In this document: one piece after another, positions 21,401-28,739 of the stretch | Numbering within the stretch: position 1 is the first letter of the stretch | Layout of the letters: the number at the start of each line of letters is the position of its first letter | Assembly: GCA_963377175.1 (NCBI GenBank) | Contig: CAUJNA010000590.1 | Coordinates: 1-64,000 of the forward strand | Direction of reading: 5' to 3' | DNA from: Effrenium voratum | Lineage: Eukaryota; Sar; Dinophyceae; Suessiales; Symbiodiniaceae | DNA length: 64,000 nucleotides | Translations under genes and position numbers: made by a program | Notes under the pieces: generated by a model | The model's input: the letters and a program-made list of their open reading frames with translations, nothing else | Database searches by the model: none | What the model was told of the DNA's origin: nothing

Positions 21401-22362
21401 TGCCGGGCCAAGTGGTACGGAGCAGCTGGTGACCTTCGCGTGATCGTTTAGCTACCGAGTCGCCCGAAACGCCAGTTGTTCCAGGAATCCCATCGGAATG
21501 AAAAGCAGCCGTTACCCGGGGGGCAGCATATTTAAGAAGGGGGATCAAGTCCGAACACCAGTTGTGGCTCAATTTCGAACACATGCGCTGGTCTCAGGGT
21601 GGGTGTATGGTTTTTTGGTTTGCTTGGTTGGGCTGGTTTAGGGTCGGGTTGGTTTAGGGTTGGTTTAGGGTTGGTTTAGGGTTGGTTTAGGGTTGGTTTA
21701 GGATTTAAAATTGTGCGTTGGACTATGGTGGGTTTAGGGTTGGTCTGCGTTTAGCAAAAACGAGCCGCAGCACGTGTTCAAGAACAAGGTGCTTTCCCGT
21801 GTGTCCCCCACCCTATTTGGCAGGATCATGTGGTTGGGGCACACCGTGCTGGGGCATCTCGCGTTGAACACGCAGCTTCAAAAAACCCCTATATAGGGAA
21901 TATTGACAAGCCTGCCCCGTGGATGGACATTGTCCTGTGGTAAGTGGCTATGACATTCATATTGTGTTTCATCCATCCTAACCGGTGCGTGCAAGTATGT
22001 TGCCCAGTATGATGGGGTCAAATGAGGAGCTGAGAACGGACAAATGGTTGGTGGCGGATTGGGGAGTCCATGGTGTTGACACTCACCCGCTGGGCCCAAC
22101 TTCGCAAGAACTGCCCAGTCTCAAAATTGCCCTTTTGGGACCTGACACTAGGTTCGCCTTTTTTGGCACCAGTATTGAACAAAAATGGCTCCCCACAAAG
22201 AGGTCGAACACCGAACACCCCAAGGTCAGATTCAGGTCGATTCGCTCACAAAGCTCCGTGTCCCACCTGCAGAGGTTGTAGAGAAGACAGGCGAAGAAGA
22301 AGCTCAGGGATCTGTCCTCTCCCAAGTCCTGCGCTTCCAAAAGCGCAGAAAAATCTGCGAAG
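4923..22362 (-). CDS. UNC45: UNC-45-like UCS-domain myosin chaperone (C-terminal exons)
   Basis: Fifteen short minus-strand exons assemble in phase into a helical-repeat protein of about 400 residues matching the UCS domain of UNC-45 proteins. UNC-45 proteins are cytosolic co-chaperones that fold myosin motor domains with Hsp90/Hsp70; family members have N-terminal TPRs, a central ARM region and the UCS domain. In order the exons give counterparts of known UCS landmarks: [112 protein letters not shown] and a final helix ending at TGA 4923-4925. Seven introns appear to start with GC, three with GA, two with GT and one with an unusual base pair; all end in AG. The ARM-like region probably continues upstream to about 25.9 kb. 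The TPR part was not found. Family assignment is firm; individual boundaries are inferred. Confidence 0.78.
5104..5230 (-). mobile_element. Family A element, reverse orientation
   Basis: Runs from ctaggttccccagcaa to ctctactggaggacctagg, inside the last UNC-45 intron. With 4375-4476 it is the only copy facing the other way from the gene. Confidence 0.8.
5486..5598 (+). mobile_element. Family C MITE
   Basis: Contains cctgctaaaag, ttaatggaaaacccatta and a terminal tccaagcaaaatgcaccaaa, shared with five other copies. Directly adjoins the next family A element. Confidence 0.8.
5612..5721 (+). mobile_element. Family A introner-like element
   Basis: Complete copy, ctaggtcctccagtagag to ctactgggggacctagg. 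On the gene strand it starts 19-20 bases inside the intron that follows the 5741-5847 exon. Confidence 0.85.
5741..5847 (-). CDS. UNC45: UNC-45-like exon
   Basis: Encodes [20 protein letters not shown] and an Ala/Lys-rich helix, the counterpart of the LQHRG repeat of UNC-45. Acceptor GCCGAG, donor CAGGC followed by GCGCAC (a GC-AG intron). Starts in phase 0 and leaves two bases, matching the last exon. Confidence 0.72.
5855..6715 (+). repeat. TTTG/GGTT/CTTG simple-sequence tract
   Basis: About 850 bp of GTTT, GTTTGT, GGTT and GCTT units in blocks, including uninterrupted (GTTT)n around 6044-6100 and (GGTT)n around 6487-6552. It lies in one UNC-45 intron. The Cys/Leu/Val/Phe reading frames across it are artefacts. 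Confidence 0.95.
6996..7061 (-). CDS. UNC45: UNC-45-like exon
   Basis: Twenty-two codons, [20 protein letters not shown] then AE, phase 0 at both ends. Acceptor TTCAG before GTGGCC. The donor side reads GCCGAG then GAGTGG, so the intron starts with GA. The ten bases TGCCGAGGAG recur at the far end of the same intron (5844-5853), so the exact cut point is ambiguous. Confidence 0.72.
7540..7650 (+). mobile_element. Family D MITE, diverged
   Basis: Starts ataggtggccttttggca and ends aaacggacacct, the family D terminal pair; the central palindrome is degraded. Lies in an UNC-45 intron. Confidence 0.55.
7676..7747 (-). CDS. UNC45: UNC-45-like exon
   Basis: Twenty-four codons including [20 protein letters not shown], equivalent to the conserved RAAAGGLAML helix of UCS domains. 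Acceptor AACCAG before GATGTA, donor GCG before GTTTTG. Phase 0 at both ends. Confidence 0.77.
8003..8106 (+). mobile_element. Family B MITE
   Basis: Has the family B core ccagtagtgatagattccct and taaaaccaacaggggaaa, between ccatttgcttaag and accaaatgaa ends. Same orientation as the other core-bearing copies. Confidence 0.8.
8294..8411 (-). CDS. UNC45: UNC-45-like exon
   Basis: One leftover base plus 39 codons. Encodes [32 protein letters not shown] and CQSE. Aligns with the segment before the AAAGGLAML helix of UNC-45. Acceptor GCCCCAG before TTTCGCC. Donor GAG before GATCGC (a GA-AG intron); AGGAT recurs at the other intron end. Confidence 0.75.
8524..8627 (+). mobile_element. Family K MITE
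   Basis: Starts gtttgacggtttttgaagg and ends gatcacggtaaaatgatg. It shares tcaaagtcag and ccctttaac with 23500-23608, giving a two-copy family. Confidence 0.6.
8628..9128. other. intron sequence, nothing recognised
   Basis: Part of the 8412-10012 intron. No further exon is needed here because flanking exons join in phase. Confidence 0.5.
9129..9259 (+). mobile_element. Family A introner-like element
   Basis: ctaggtcctccagctttgag to gcacctagctggggcacct. Main orientation. Wholly inside an UNC-45 intron. Confidence 0.8.
9260..9815. other. intron sequence, nothing recognised
   Basis: No exon-like frame. Near 9384 is gccactgaacaactg, which also occurs in the element at 22967-23071. Confidence 0.4.
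9816..9921 (+). mobile_element. Family D MITE
   Basis: ataggtgtccttttagggca to gacacctatg, with the palindromic centre ggccctggtagacgatt...ccaggtaaaccagggcc. Closely matches 42967-43053. Confidence 0.85.
10013..10065 (-). CDS. UNC45: UNC-45-like exon
   Basis: Encodes [17 protein letters not shown] plus two bases, the counterpart of the RRAATECMCNLAM helix. Acceptor TTTCCAG, donor GAGGC followed by GCGATG (GC-AG). Confidence 0.75.
10390..10458 (+). mobile_element. Family J MITE, diverged fragment
   Basis: Resembles the family J pattern (aatcaacccc, gggtgtcccggggtttaatgggg) seen at 13.7 and 30.3 kb. Strongly decayed. Confidence 0.3.
10459..11045. other. intron sequence, nothing recognised
   Basis: Part of the 10066-11148 intron, rich in G runs. 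No exon signal. Confidence 0.4.
11046..11128 (+). mobile_element. Family A element, short copy
   Basis: ctaggtcctccagtagagag to cactactggggacctgg, lacking the ggaaccctcc segment present in longer copies. Lies near the 5' end of an UNC-45 intron in the main orientation. Confidence 0.85.
11149..11193 (-). CDS. UNC45: UNC-45-like exon
   Basis: Fifteen codons, [15 protein letters not shown], phase 0 at both ends. It fills the gap between the MALTNL and LEALCNL helices. Acceptor TGCCAG, donor CAG before GCCAGA (GC-AG). Confidence 0.65.
11725..11777 (-). CDS. UNC45: UNC-45-like exon (MALTNL helix)
   Basis: Two leftover bases then [17 protein letters not shown]. With the previous exon it restores [10 protein letters not shown], matching FEALMALTNL of animal UNC-45. 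Acceptor GTCGAG. A GC donor (CAC before GCGCTG) keeps phase, but the 3' limit is the least certain of the set. Confidence 0.72.
11814..11930 (+). mobile_element. Family I MITE
   Basis: gacgttggaaggggagc to gtttcccaacaacaa, with ccactaaacaccaataagca inside. Three copies in the window. Confidence 0.75.
12540..12655. repeat. imperfect inverted repeat
   Basis: ggttttgatcaccacccccttaa and aagagggtggtgatttggttttgat are inverted around a G-run. Possibly another single-copy MITE. Confidence 0.5.
12656..13187. other. intron sequence, nothing certain
   Basis: A long minus-strand frame continues through it from the next exon, but the frame-restoring splice at 13188 suggests it is intronic. Confidence 0.4.
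13188..13320 (-). CDS. UNC45: UNC-45-like exon
   Basis: Forty-four codons plus one base: [20 protein letters not shown] then [18 protein letters not shown] and ELFQFE. Equivalent to the VVRPLVSLLH...FEA region of UNC-45. Acceptor CAACAG, donor GAAG before GCCGGG (GC-AG). Confidence 0.77.
13635..13780 (+). mobile_element. Family J MITE
   Basis: Inverted ends gtgaaccccggattaataaa and tttattaatcctgggtcaac around ggggtgtcccgt / gggaacacccc. A second copy at 30284-30388 is in the opposite orientation. Confidence 0.8.
14164..14212 (-). CDS. UNC45: UNC-45-like exon
   Basis: One base plus [16 protein letters not shown], matching AKLTITSNPEMTF of animal UNC-45. Acceptor CGCAG before GCAGTG. The donor after CAG is CGCGGG, which fits no known class, so the 3' edge is doubtful. 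Confidence 0.65.
14879..14960 (-). CDS. UNC45: UNC-45-like exon
   Basis: Two bases, [20 protein letters not shown] then QAQDAA, two bases. Equivalent to the GGGRALIPLAL helix. Acceptor TTCGCAG, donor GAG before GCAGGG (GC-AG). AGGCAG is repeated at both intron ends. Confidence 0.77.
15206..15300 (+). mobile_element. decayed repeat shared with 24.7 kb
   Basis: gcgatcggtgcagagaatga, then tggcggtttcct, matches the order at 24697-24800 (gcgatcggat...gggaatgaga...tggcggtttcct). A two-copy relic. Confidence 0.4.
15406..15444 (+). repeat. (AG)n microsatellite
   Basis: Nineteen or so AG units inside an UNC-45 intron. Confidence 0.95.
15553..15675 (+). mobile_element. Family H MITE
   Basis: ctaggggatgattcctttac to gaatggggaaggtatccct, the ends shared with 25391-25522 and, inverted, with 40933-41066 and 55263-55380. 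Confidence 0.65.
16574..16631 (-). CDS. UNC45: UNC-45-like exon
   Basis: [19 protein letters not shown] plus one base. Corresponds to the VLTSSCRELLSRVFLAL helix. Acceptor AGCCAG, donor CTTG before GATCGA (GA-AG). Confidence 0.72.
16672..16978 (+). repeat. GTGGTTGTT imperfect repeat
   Basis: GGTGTGGGCGT units followed by TGGTTGTGG/TTGTTGTGG units, about 300 bp. Intronic. Confidence 0.9.
17390..17530 (-). CDS. UNC45: probable UNC-45-like exon, frame unresolved
   Basis: GC-rich segment open in all three minus frames; the likeliest reads [20 protein letters not shown]. Its place suits the helix before the 16.6 kb exon. Boundaries approximate. Confidence 0.4.
17583..17902 (+). repeat. GGGT/GGGGT tract
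   Basis: About 320 bp of (GGGT)n and GGGGT units. The plus strand is strongly G-quadruplex prone. The His/Pro and Gly/Trp/Val frames here are artefacts. Confidence 0.95.
17982..18286 (+). repeat. about 100-bp minisatellite, three copies
   Basis: Each copy has gcttcgatgttcacRcgaac, aaYcacgcac, a G-run and gtaagcgtcggtggg. Copies start at about 18016, 18108 and 18216. Confidence 0.85.
18535..18660 (-). CDS. possible exon, frame unresolved
   Basis: GC-rich and open on the minus strand ([18 protein letters not shown] in one frame). Could fill the gap between the 19.6 and 17.4 kb exons. Not confirmed by phase. Confidence 0.3.
19153..19285 (+). mobile_element. Family F MITE
   Basis: tgttgtggatagacaaaatc to gcaaccatccatga, inverted ends, with ggtttcttaggtggtgcgaa inside. 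Confidence 0.75.
19437..19555 (+). mobile_element. Family E MITE
   Basis: Ends atatggctgtggctcaaaa and ttttgagccacagccaaata are inverted repeats. Internal tggaaccctggtaagtggaa is shared with two other copies. Confidence 0.85.
19610..19667 (-). CDS. UNC45: UNC-45-like exon
   Basis: [18 protein letters not shown] after acceptor CGCCAG, phase 0. Joined to the 20.0 kb exon it gives [16 protein letters not shown], equivalent to the linker after the VNCTNSY helix of UNC-45. Donor not fixed. Confidence 0.6.
19971..20043 (-). CDS. UNC45: UNC-45-like exon
   Basis: One base plus 24 codons: [19 protein letters not shown] then DDDLK. Acceptor CTCGCAG before GTCGCG, donor AAG before GCGAAG (GC-AG). GCAGGT recurs at both ends of the upstream intron. 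Confidence 0.65.
20140..20895. other. intron sequence, nothing recognised
   Basis: Includes palindromic fragments near 20146-20290 (ttgggtgaccattgggg, gaattgttacccatggtc). No convincing exon. Confidence 0.4.
20896..21584 (-). pseudogene. broken ORF inside an UNC-45 intron
   Basis: Three minus-strand open segments with coding-like composition follow one another (21584-21201, 21310-21098, 21087-20896), each offset in frame: [18 protein letters not shown], then [20 protein letters not shown], then [21 protein letters not shown] do not recognise the product. Because the 22.3 and 20.0 kb exons join in phase, this is not part of UNC-45. A decayed element or retrocopy is likely. Confidence 0.35.
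21636..21745 (+). repeat. interstitial telomere-like repeat
   Basis: Five or so units of GGTTTAGGGTT (11 bp), with one more at 21730. The core TTTAGGG is the plant-type telomere repeat also reported for dinoflagellates. Confidence 0.8.
22267..22362 (-). CDS. UNC45: UNC-45-like exon
   Basis: [20 protein letters not shown] then [11 protein letters not shown] plus AG. Matches the [26 protein letters not shown] region. Donor GT (TGCAG before GTGGGA). The acceptor may be at 22363 or 22355. Confidence 0.72.
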
Positions 22363-22529
22363 CTGCGCAAAAAAAACTTGCGCCTGACGCATATGTTTGC
22401 GCATCTTCGCATCAACCAGTCAACCCCCGATTGCAATGAAGGGGTCGGTCTGCCCGGGGAACTGCGGAAACAAAAAGGAAAGCAATCACATTGTCCGGGG
22501 TTCTCAGAACTATTTTGATGGCCTTCCCT

Positions 22530-22590
22530 TTGAACCAGCCATTCAGAGGCTAATCTTGATTGGTCCAGTTCCATTTCCTCCTCAAACAAC
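22530..22590 (-). CDS. possible upstream UNC-45 exon
   Basis: LFEEEMELDQSRLASEWLVQ after acceptor GGGCAG. Charged helix; its place in the protein is not certain. Confidence 0.4.
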
Positions 22591-22869
22591 TGCCCAAGGG
22601 CTCACTCAAGCCTGTGACATCGCGTTGCGACCTATGCAACCATTTTTTGGGCGCCAGCCTACAAGGGGAACACGAGGATGCGATATCGCCTTCTTCCTCC
22701 TACCTGGAACCCCAAGTAGCTACTTTTGTTCAGCCACTTTTCCCACTGGTAGCCCGTAATTTGGCAAAAGTAGCTGGAAAATAAGGGCAACTGGGGATCT
22801 AGGTAGGGCTTGGATATTCGAGAAAACAAAAAAACAAAAACAAAAAACGGCCAAGTTGTATCCGCGGAA

Positions 22870-22967
22870 CCCGACACCTGACTGCTCCAACATGTCGAGC
22901 GCTGACCTCTTTTCTTCAGTGCGCGTCTCTGTACACTGTACACGCAGCTGGTCCCAAGATCTTCTCA
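22870..22967 (-). CDS. possible upstream UNC-45 exon
   Basis: CTETRTEEKRSALDMLEQSG resembles the GTRRWAVEGLAYL helix. Boundaries approximate. Confidence 0.4.
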
Positions 22968-23071
22968 GTTGTTCAGTGACCCTGGAAAAAAAGGGAACCC
23001 TTTTTGGGGCTTGGACCGTTTTTAGTGGGGCAGCCACCAAAAAAAAGGAAAATCATTGGTGCCACTGAACA
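22967..23071 (+). mobile_element. MITE with ctcagttgttcagtg ends
   Basis: Near-perfect inverted ends ctcagttgttcagtgacc and ggtgccactgaacaactgag around agccaccaaaaaaaagg. Related sequence at 9.38 kb. Confidence 0.8.
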
Positions 23072-23089
23072 ACTGAGTCTTGGACCATC

Positions 23090-23235
23090 CGCTTTGGAGT
23101 ATTTGAGGACTGGAAACCCAGGATTCAGCAGAACCTCTGGCAGCTTTTGACCTAATATGAGCAACCAATTCCAGAGGGGTCCGAATCGCTTTTGGGGGAT
23201 CAACCCCAACTTGAGCAGAAGAGACATGAAAGGCA
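23090..23235 (-). CDS. possible exon
   Basis: Open minus segment reading VGVDPPKAIRTPLELVAHIR. No recognised domain. Confidence 0.3.
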
Positions 23236-23499
23236 GGGGAGCACCGAACCACGGTTCTAGCTAATTGGCTGCTGTTTTGAGTGGAGAGGACCAAAAAGAA
23301 GCCAGCAGGGTCAAATGTTGCAAGCGTCCGTTTTTTCCGCTGCACACACCAAAGGTGCAAGTGGAATCGAAGCAGGGTGGGATTGGGAAGAAGACTTAAA
23401 GATGTCAAGGTTCGAACGATGACAAAGCAAACATACTGAAAACATCTTCAAATCTGAACCGTCGTGAACTGTAGAGGAAAGAGCTACCATTAACAGGGG

Positions 23500-23608
23500 T
23501 CATTAGTTTGACGATGTCTGGGGGTTATCAAAGTCAGTAAATGGGGTTGTGTCCCTTTAACCCACCACTTAGGGGGTGACTTTGATCATGGTAAAATAAT
23601 GAGGCCAG
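23500..23608 (+). mobile_element. Family K MITE
   Basis: tagtttgacgatgtctggg to gatcatggtaaaataatg; partner of 8524-8627. Confidence 0.6.
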
Positions 23609-24696
23609 ATTAACATGTCCAAGTTTTATCTCCAGCAACCACTCTGCTCCCTGAAATTGCTTAAATGCCATTTCTATCAACGGAACACTTGTGCGCGGGG
23701 ATGAAAGTGGAACATGTCAAGAGGCATCCAACCGCAACACATCAAGCAACAATGCATGTTGCTGTTTTTTGAAGAAAAAACACCTGAAAGTACGTCAATA
23801 TATTTCGAGGGACGATGCAGAAAGTGAGGCATACGATGAGTGGGCTTGGGGATGAAACTTTAGGGCACCCATCGACTATGTAAATATACTCTGAATATGC
23901 TCTGAAACCCACCCCGAATGCATTACGCTGAGCCAAAACGTGGATAGGAAGTACGAAAGTGGTGAAGGGAGTAAAGCGGCTGGGTTGGGTGAAGCTTGAA
24001 CACGTCACGGGGCATCCAATTTTAACGGAACGAGACAATGTCTCAAAGACGGCGGTGCTAAAATTGAGGTATGGCGAGGACCATGCAACTGTGCACAGCC
24101 GACTATTTTCGCAAACGCCCACCGAGTGTCACGCAACATGCTCGGAACAAACAGTGACTTGACTGCTGGACCGGCCTTCAAGCGCAAGAGCGAAACAGGA
24201 GGAATCGTGGAAAAATGGGGGGGGGGGGGAACATGGGGGAGAAGAGCAGGGAGAAAAAGAAGACTCCGAGAGCAGCAAGGTGCGCAAAGAGCGAAGCGTG
24301 GGGAGAAAAGGCCGTGGTGGGGGGGGGGGAGTCGAGCTTCTGGTTGACACACATCCAGGTTCTGCTCTGCTTGAATCCGGGCGCGGATTCAGTACAATCC
24401 GCGTGGTTCCTTCCGTCTAAACCTGAAAAGGGTACCCTCCAAAAACATTTTTGCTGCAGGAAGAATTTGAGTCCCAAGCAATTCCAACAGGGGCATGCCA
24501 AGAGAACTCCGATTTTTCCCCAGGGGGGCGTTCTTCTGCTCAAGACTACAGCTGTTTACAACTTGATGTTTGAGTCTGTTGACAACACCTCAAATGGCGA
24601 ATTGTCGGTCTGCACACCTTTCACATCCGTGAATAAAGCGCAGCCGGTATTGGAGAGGCGCCTCAGGCGGCTGCTCACATCTGTCTAAACAAGCTT
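23609..24696. other. unassigned
   Basis: Contains a minus frame of about 125 codons (23742-24122), an imperfectly repeated segment (gaaagtggaacatgtcaagaggcat and gcttgaacacgtcacggggcat) and a plus frame to 24688. None recognised. Confidence 0.3.
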
Positions 24697-24810
24697 GCGA
24701 TCGGATCGATAGGCAGGGAATGAGAGATGGAGTCTGAGCCCGCAAAAGAGACGTCCAAGTGGCGGTTTCCTTCATTCGGGAACCCCCAGATCCGAATTCA
24801 TTCCCAACAC
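24697..24810 (+). mobile_element. decayed repeat shared with 15.2 kb
   Basis: gcgatcggatcgataggcag, then gggaatgagagatggagtct and tggcggtttcct, as at 15206-15300. Confidence 0.4.
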
Positions 24811-25390
24811 CCGGAAGGTCATTCTCTACTGAACAGCAGCAAACAAACTCCCGTACTTCAGAACGGTCGGGTGAGACCTGCTGAGTACAACTGCATCACA
24901 TGGTCGCCCAACCTCGAATGATTCCCCGGCTGACCCGAACGGCGAACGGCAAGTGGGGTAGGCCATCTTTAGTCAAGCAACTGCCCAAGGGGCAGGAAAG
25001 TGGCACTGAACAACATTTGGGGATGTCTAAAAATCGCGAAACCCCAAAACGCCACAACGGGAAACCCTGCAAAAAGACACCCCACTGTCTCACGGGAGCT
25101 TCCATAGCCTTCCAAATTTTAGACATCTGAGTTTCACTCGGGAAGACACCAAATTGGTGCCACATTCTCACCCAAAACACACTTAGTCTAGATTCGGCGA
25201 TTTTTGTTCGGCCCCACATAGTTTTGGAGGAGACCCTGCCCTGAAGGGGTGGAATCCTACTGATGGACGAGCTCCATTTCGCGCCGCTTGAAATCCGCTC
25301 GGTATTTGTCGGGGAAGCCATCAGAATTCAGAGCTTCTCAGGTGCAAAACTTCGTCCATCAGGGAAAGCTGGAATCCTGCTGGCATATTT

Positions 25391-25522
25391 CTAGGGGTTG
25401 ATTCCTTTTCCATTCTTTTCAACCATCGCTCTTTTCAAAAACCGGATTCTCCTGGGTTCTTGATGGTTTCCTGAAAAGAAGGATCTCTGGAAAGAATGGG
25501 GAAGGTACCCCTAGATTATTTG
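25391..25522 (+). mobile_element. Family H MITE
   Basis: ctaggggttgattccttttc to ggggaaggtacccctagatt, an inverted pair with ccattcttttcaaccatc inside. Confidence 0.8.
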
Positions 25523-25799
25523 AAAGGGACCATGGAATGTTCAGAGGAGACACACCTACTCAGATGCCCAGTTGCCACGGGAAAAAAAGGGCATCCTTTT
25601 TTGGTTGGTTGACTTTCAAGGGGAACCCTTTCCCCGAAACAATGAAAAACTGCGGAATCGATTGGGCAACCCAGCCGAACTAAAGGAGGATTTTTGGAGG
25701 TCCTCTGACCTGAGTCCACAAAAGAAAAGGAAAGAGAGGGCTTCTTCCCCACTGGCGCTAAATGAAGACTCAACCAAAAGCTCAACCGATGAAGTCCTT

Positions 25800-25907
25800 G
25801 AAGGGGACTTCACTCTTCCCCAAACCCGCTGGGCCGGGTCCCAGGCTCTTCTTGCAACGCCTGTGGCAAATGCCTTCGCGAAGATTCGAAGCGACTCGGC
25901 AAGCACT
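25800..25907 (-). CDS. probable upstream UNC-45 exon
   Basis: VLAESLRIFAKAFATGVARR follows AATCCCAG. It resembles the LVAVEALIHAAGKAKRA helix of the central ARM region, consistent with the gene continuing upstream. The donor may lie at AAG before GCATTT. Confidence 0.5.
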
Positions 25908-26035
25908 TCTGGGATTCAAACCCACCCCGGGTTGCTCCAAAAACCATCAGGACGCAAGTTCGGGTCTTCTTTTGGGGAACCAGGGAGATGGGGAGGGGGG
26001 TTCATATCGGGCGATCTGGGGTACTCCAAAAAAAA

Positions 26036-26265
26036 TGATTTCTTTGATTTTGCGTGTCCACCCCCCAAAAAAAGAGAGGAGAATACCCCCCGCCCCCCGG
26101 GATTTCCTTGATTTTGCTTGGTCTACCCCGCAAAAAAAAAAGAGGATTGAATCCCCCCCCCCAGTAGGATTTGGCCAGAGGGCCCTTTCTTTGATTTTGC
26201 TTGGCCTACCCAAAAACCATAAAATGGAGAATACCCCCCCCCCAGTAGGATTTGGCAAGAGCTTT
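26036..26265 (+). repeat. three imperfect tandem repeats
   Basis: Units contain ttgattttgcttggYctacc, an A-run, then ggagaataccccccc and agtaggatttggc. Starts at about 26039, 26105 and 26190. Confidence 0.7.
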
Positions 26266-26397
26266 GGCCCCATTGCCTGGCTCTCTGGGGCGGGAAACAG
26301 CTGACATTTGGCACTTGGCTCAACCTGGTTTGAAGCCCGAAAGCCTGCCTTATAAAAAAAGGGGGGGAGCCAACAAAATCATGGACGTTCCCGCTCA

Positions 26398-26530
26398 GGG
26401 TTGTGGGAAATGACCACTTCTGTGATACAACAAAAAGGGCTTCCCAAAGACTAAGACCCCATATACAGGGGGAGATTCCCTTGTATCACAGAAGTGGGGG
26501 AAAAAACCCTTGATTCCACAACCCTGTTCC
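26398..26530 (+). mobile_element. single-copy MITE
   Basis: Ends cagggttgtgggaaatg and gattccacaaccctg inverted; internal acttctgtgatacaa and ttgtatcacagaagtg also inverted. Confidence 0.75.
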
Positions 26531-26771
26531 CGCTGGTTTCCCTCTAAAACCCAACCTGACAAGTGTGCTGAGCCTCAAAATGCCTGGGGCGAAAGATGGG
26601 CGTCGAGGATCGCCGGTCAGAACTCCCAAAGCGTCGTCTTGTCACGCTTCTGCTAGGATCCCTTTGTTCTAAGATCTACCCTCCCTCCGACAACCATGGA
26701 AGCTGACAGGAGGCGTTGGCGGACGGGGAAGCTTCGGGAATTGTCCACTTCCATGATTGGAGGGAGGGTAC

Positions 26772-26893
26772 TACTGTGGATGGACGGAATCCTGCACCAC
26801 CTAAGAAACCCTAGAATGGTGATTCCCCTGCAAATACCAACAAACGATGGCCTCCCATGGTTTCAACGTGGTGCAGGAGTTCGTCCATCCTTC
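26772..26893 (+). mobile_element. Family F MITE
   Basis: ctgtggatggacggaatcct to gagttcgtccatcc, with cacctaagaaaccctagaat inside. Confidence 0.8.
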
Positions 26894-27109
26894 AGGGCCA
26901 TCCAAAGCACAAGTATGCATGCAGTCGTTTTTGGCTTCAGGTCTTCAAAGCGCAGGTGGGTACCAGGTCACTGACATCCGCTTTTCACATTCTCTGGGGG
27001 TCTTGGTGCTTTTTAAGGTTGTATTGCCTGGTGCTTTCTGACCCCAGTCTGGCTGTTGGAGCGCAAGCCAAAACATGTTGCAAGCGACCTTGTCACTGCC
27101 CCAAAGACA

Positions 27110-27258
27110 TACTGTGGATGGACAAAATCCATTTCGCACCACCTAAGAAACCCTGGAATGATATTATTCCGATTCCCCAACGTGAATACCAACAAACGTT
27201 ATGGTTTCCACCATGGTTTCTCAGGTGCTACGAAATGGACTTCGCAACCATCCACCGC
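27110..27258 (+). mobile_element. Family F MITE
   Basis: ctgtggatggacaaaatcca to gacttcgcaaccatccacc; the most complete copy. Confidence 0.85.
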
Positions 27259-28250
27259 TTTTGTGTTTTGGAGGAGACTCCAGGAATTGGCTCCGAGCTG
27301 TTTAGAATTCCCGCTCGATGGGTTCGGTTCTGGTGCACCCTGAACCCATCCAATCTAACAGGCGGCCATTGAACCGCATTGAACTGGAGGAAACTGTTCG
27401 ATTCAACTCGCAGGCACCAGCACCCCAACAACTGCTTTTCTCCATGTCCCTTTAACCCGATTGGCACTGCCCGAAAGCAGCTGTTGGGGGGCTGGAATAT
27501 GGCTTTAGAACCATTCAACGGCCGATCACGGGACGTGCAAACTTGTGAACCTCAAGTAGCTTTCGGAAAAGCTCGGCTAGGCTGAAACGGATCTTTTCCT
27601 GAGGGGGTGTCATTCCCTGCGTGGGGATCAACCTGTGGCTCTGTTTTCCGGTGTTCGGGATTCTTTACGTTGGGGATGGCCCTGATCCGAGAGGTAATTG
27701 ATTCAGGTTCCACAAATCAACAACCGTTTTTCGCGATGGAATCTTCAGTGATGTATGAGTGTACCCATTGTTGGGCCGGCAAATACATATATCTGTATAT
27801 GTACCCTGGTGTCCCATTTTGTTTCGTTTGAAACCAAGTTCGGCATGCCTGAAGTCCGTATTGAAGTGGTCCGTGAAGAGCGTATGCTCTGCACCCAGTG
27901 CCTGGCAAGCCATGCTCCGGCTTTCAAATTGCAAATGTGCTGCTCTGGGTCGTTAAACCACATGCTCAAATAAACCTCCCCAAGGCTCCAAGGGTCCTTT
28001 GCTACCAAAGAACGTTCTTAGCCCGAGTGCGCTAGACTTGGCCTTCTCAGCCACGCCGGTAACATAGTGGCAAGACATCAATAAAGAGCCGTCTAAAGTG
28101 GTTGTTGACCTAAGGCAAACCCCTCCAAAAGGACGGGCACTGGAGGTCCCGCCTACGATAGACCCTCGAAGCGAAGGAATGTCACCCGAATCGAACCGGA
28201 AGCCGAAGGGGCAACACACCAAGGACAGAAAACCGGCCAGCCTGTCAGCC
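27259..28250. other. unassigned
   Basis: Frames of 60-95 codons are open on both strands between 27.6 and 28.0 kb (for example RIEVVREERMLCTQCLASHA on plus), with no recognised domain. Confidence 0.3.
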
Positions 28251-28255
28251 AGCCT

Positions 28256-28600
28256 GGCAAGCAAAGCAAAGCAAAGCAAAGCAAAGCAAAGCAAAGCAAG
28301 CAAGCAGGCAGGCAAGCAAGCAGCAAGCCAGCGAGCGAATACAGAAGCAACGGCGCCAATACGTAACATTGCAGTCCCGGCACAAGCAAACACGCCAGTG
28401 AGAAAGACCGCAACAAGCACACAAGCAAGCAAAACGCACAACCGAGCAAGCTAACAACAAAAGAAAACAAGCAAGCAACCTACCAAACAAGCAAGCGATA
28501 AAGCAAACACAAGCAAACCCACAACCCAAGAAACACGCAAGCAAACTATCAAACACGCACGCAAACAACGCAACCAACTGAAACAACGTGAGCAGCACAA
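28256..28600 (+). repeat. GCAAA / GCAA simple repeat
   Basis: (GCAAA)n at 28258-28297, then irregular caagcaagcaRgc. Non-coding in appearance. Confidence 0.85.
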
Positions 28601-28739
28601 AACACATGGCAACACAATACCTGGGTCACTTGAAATCAACACTTTGAGGGGTCCTCAAAAATATGTGGGTGTCAGTTTCGCTCTGCGCCACCATCTAGAC
28701 GCTAACCTTGATGTCTTCATGGGACGCAGTTAAGGGAGA

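Noticed and set aside
24178..24352. Pro/Ser-rich minus frames near 24.2-24.35 kb
   Set aside because: They follow two G-runs and purine-rich sequence; no conserved residues.
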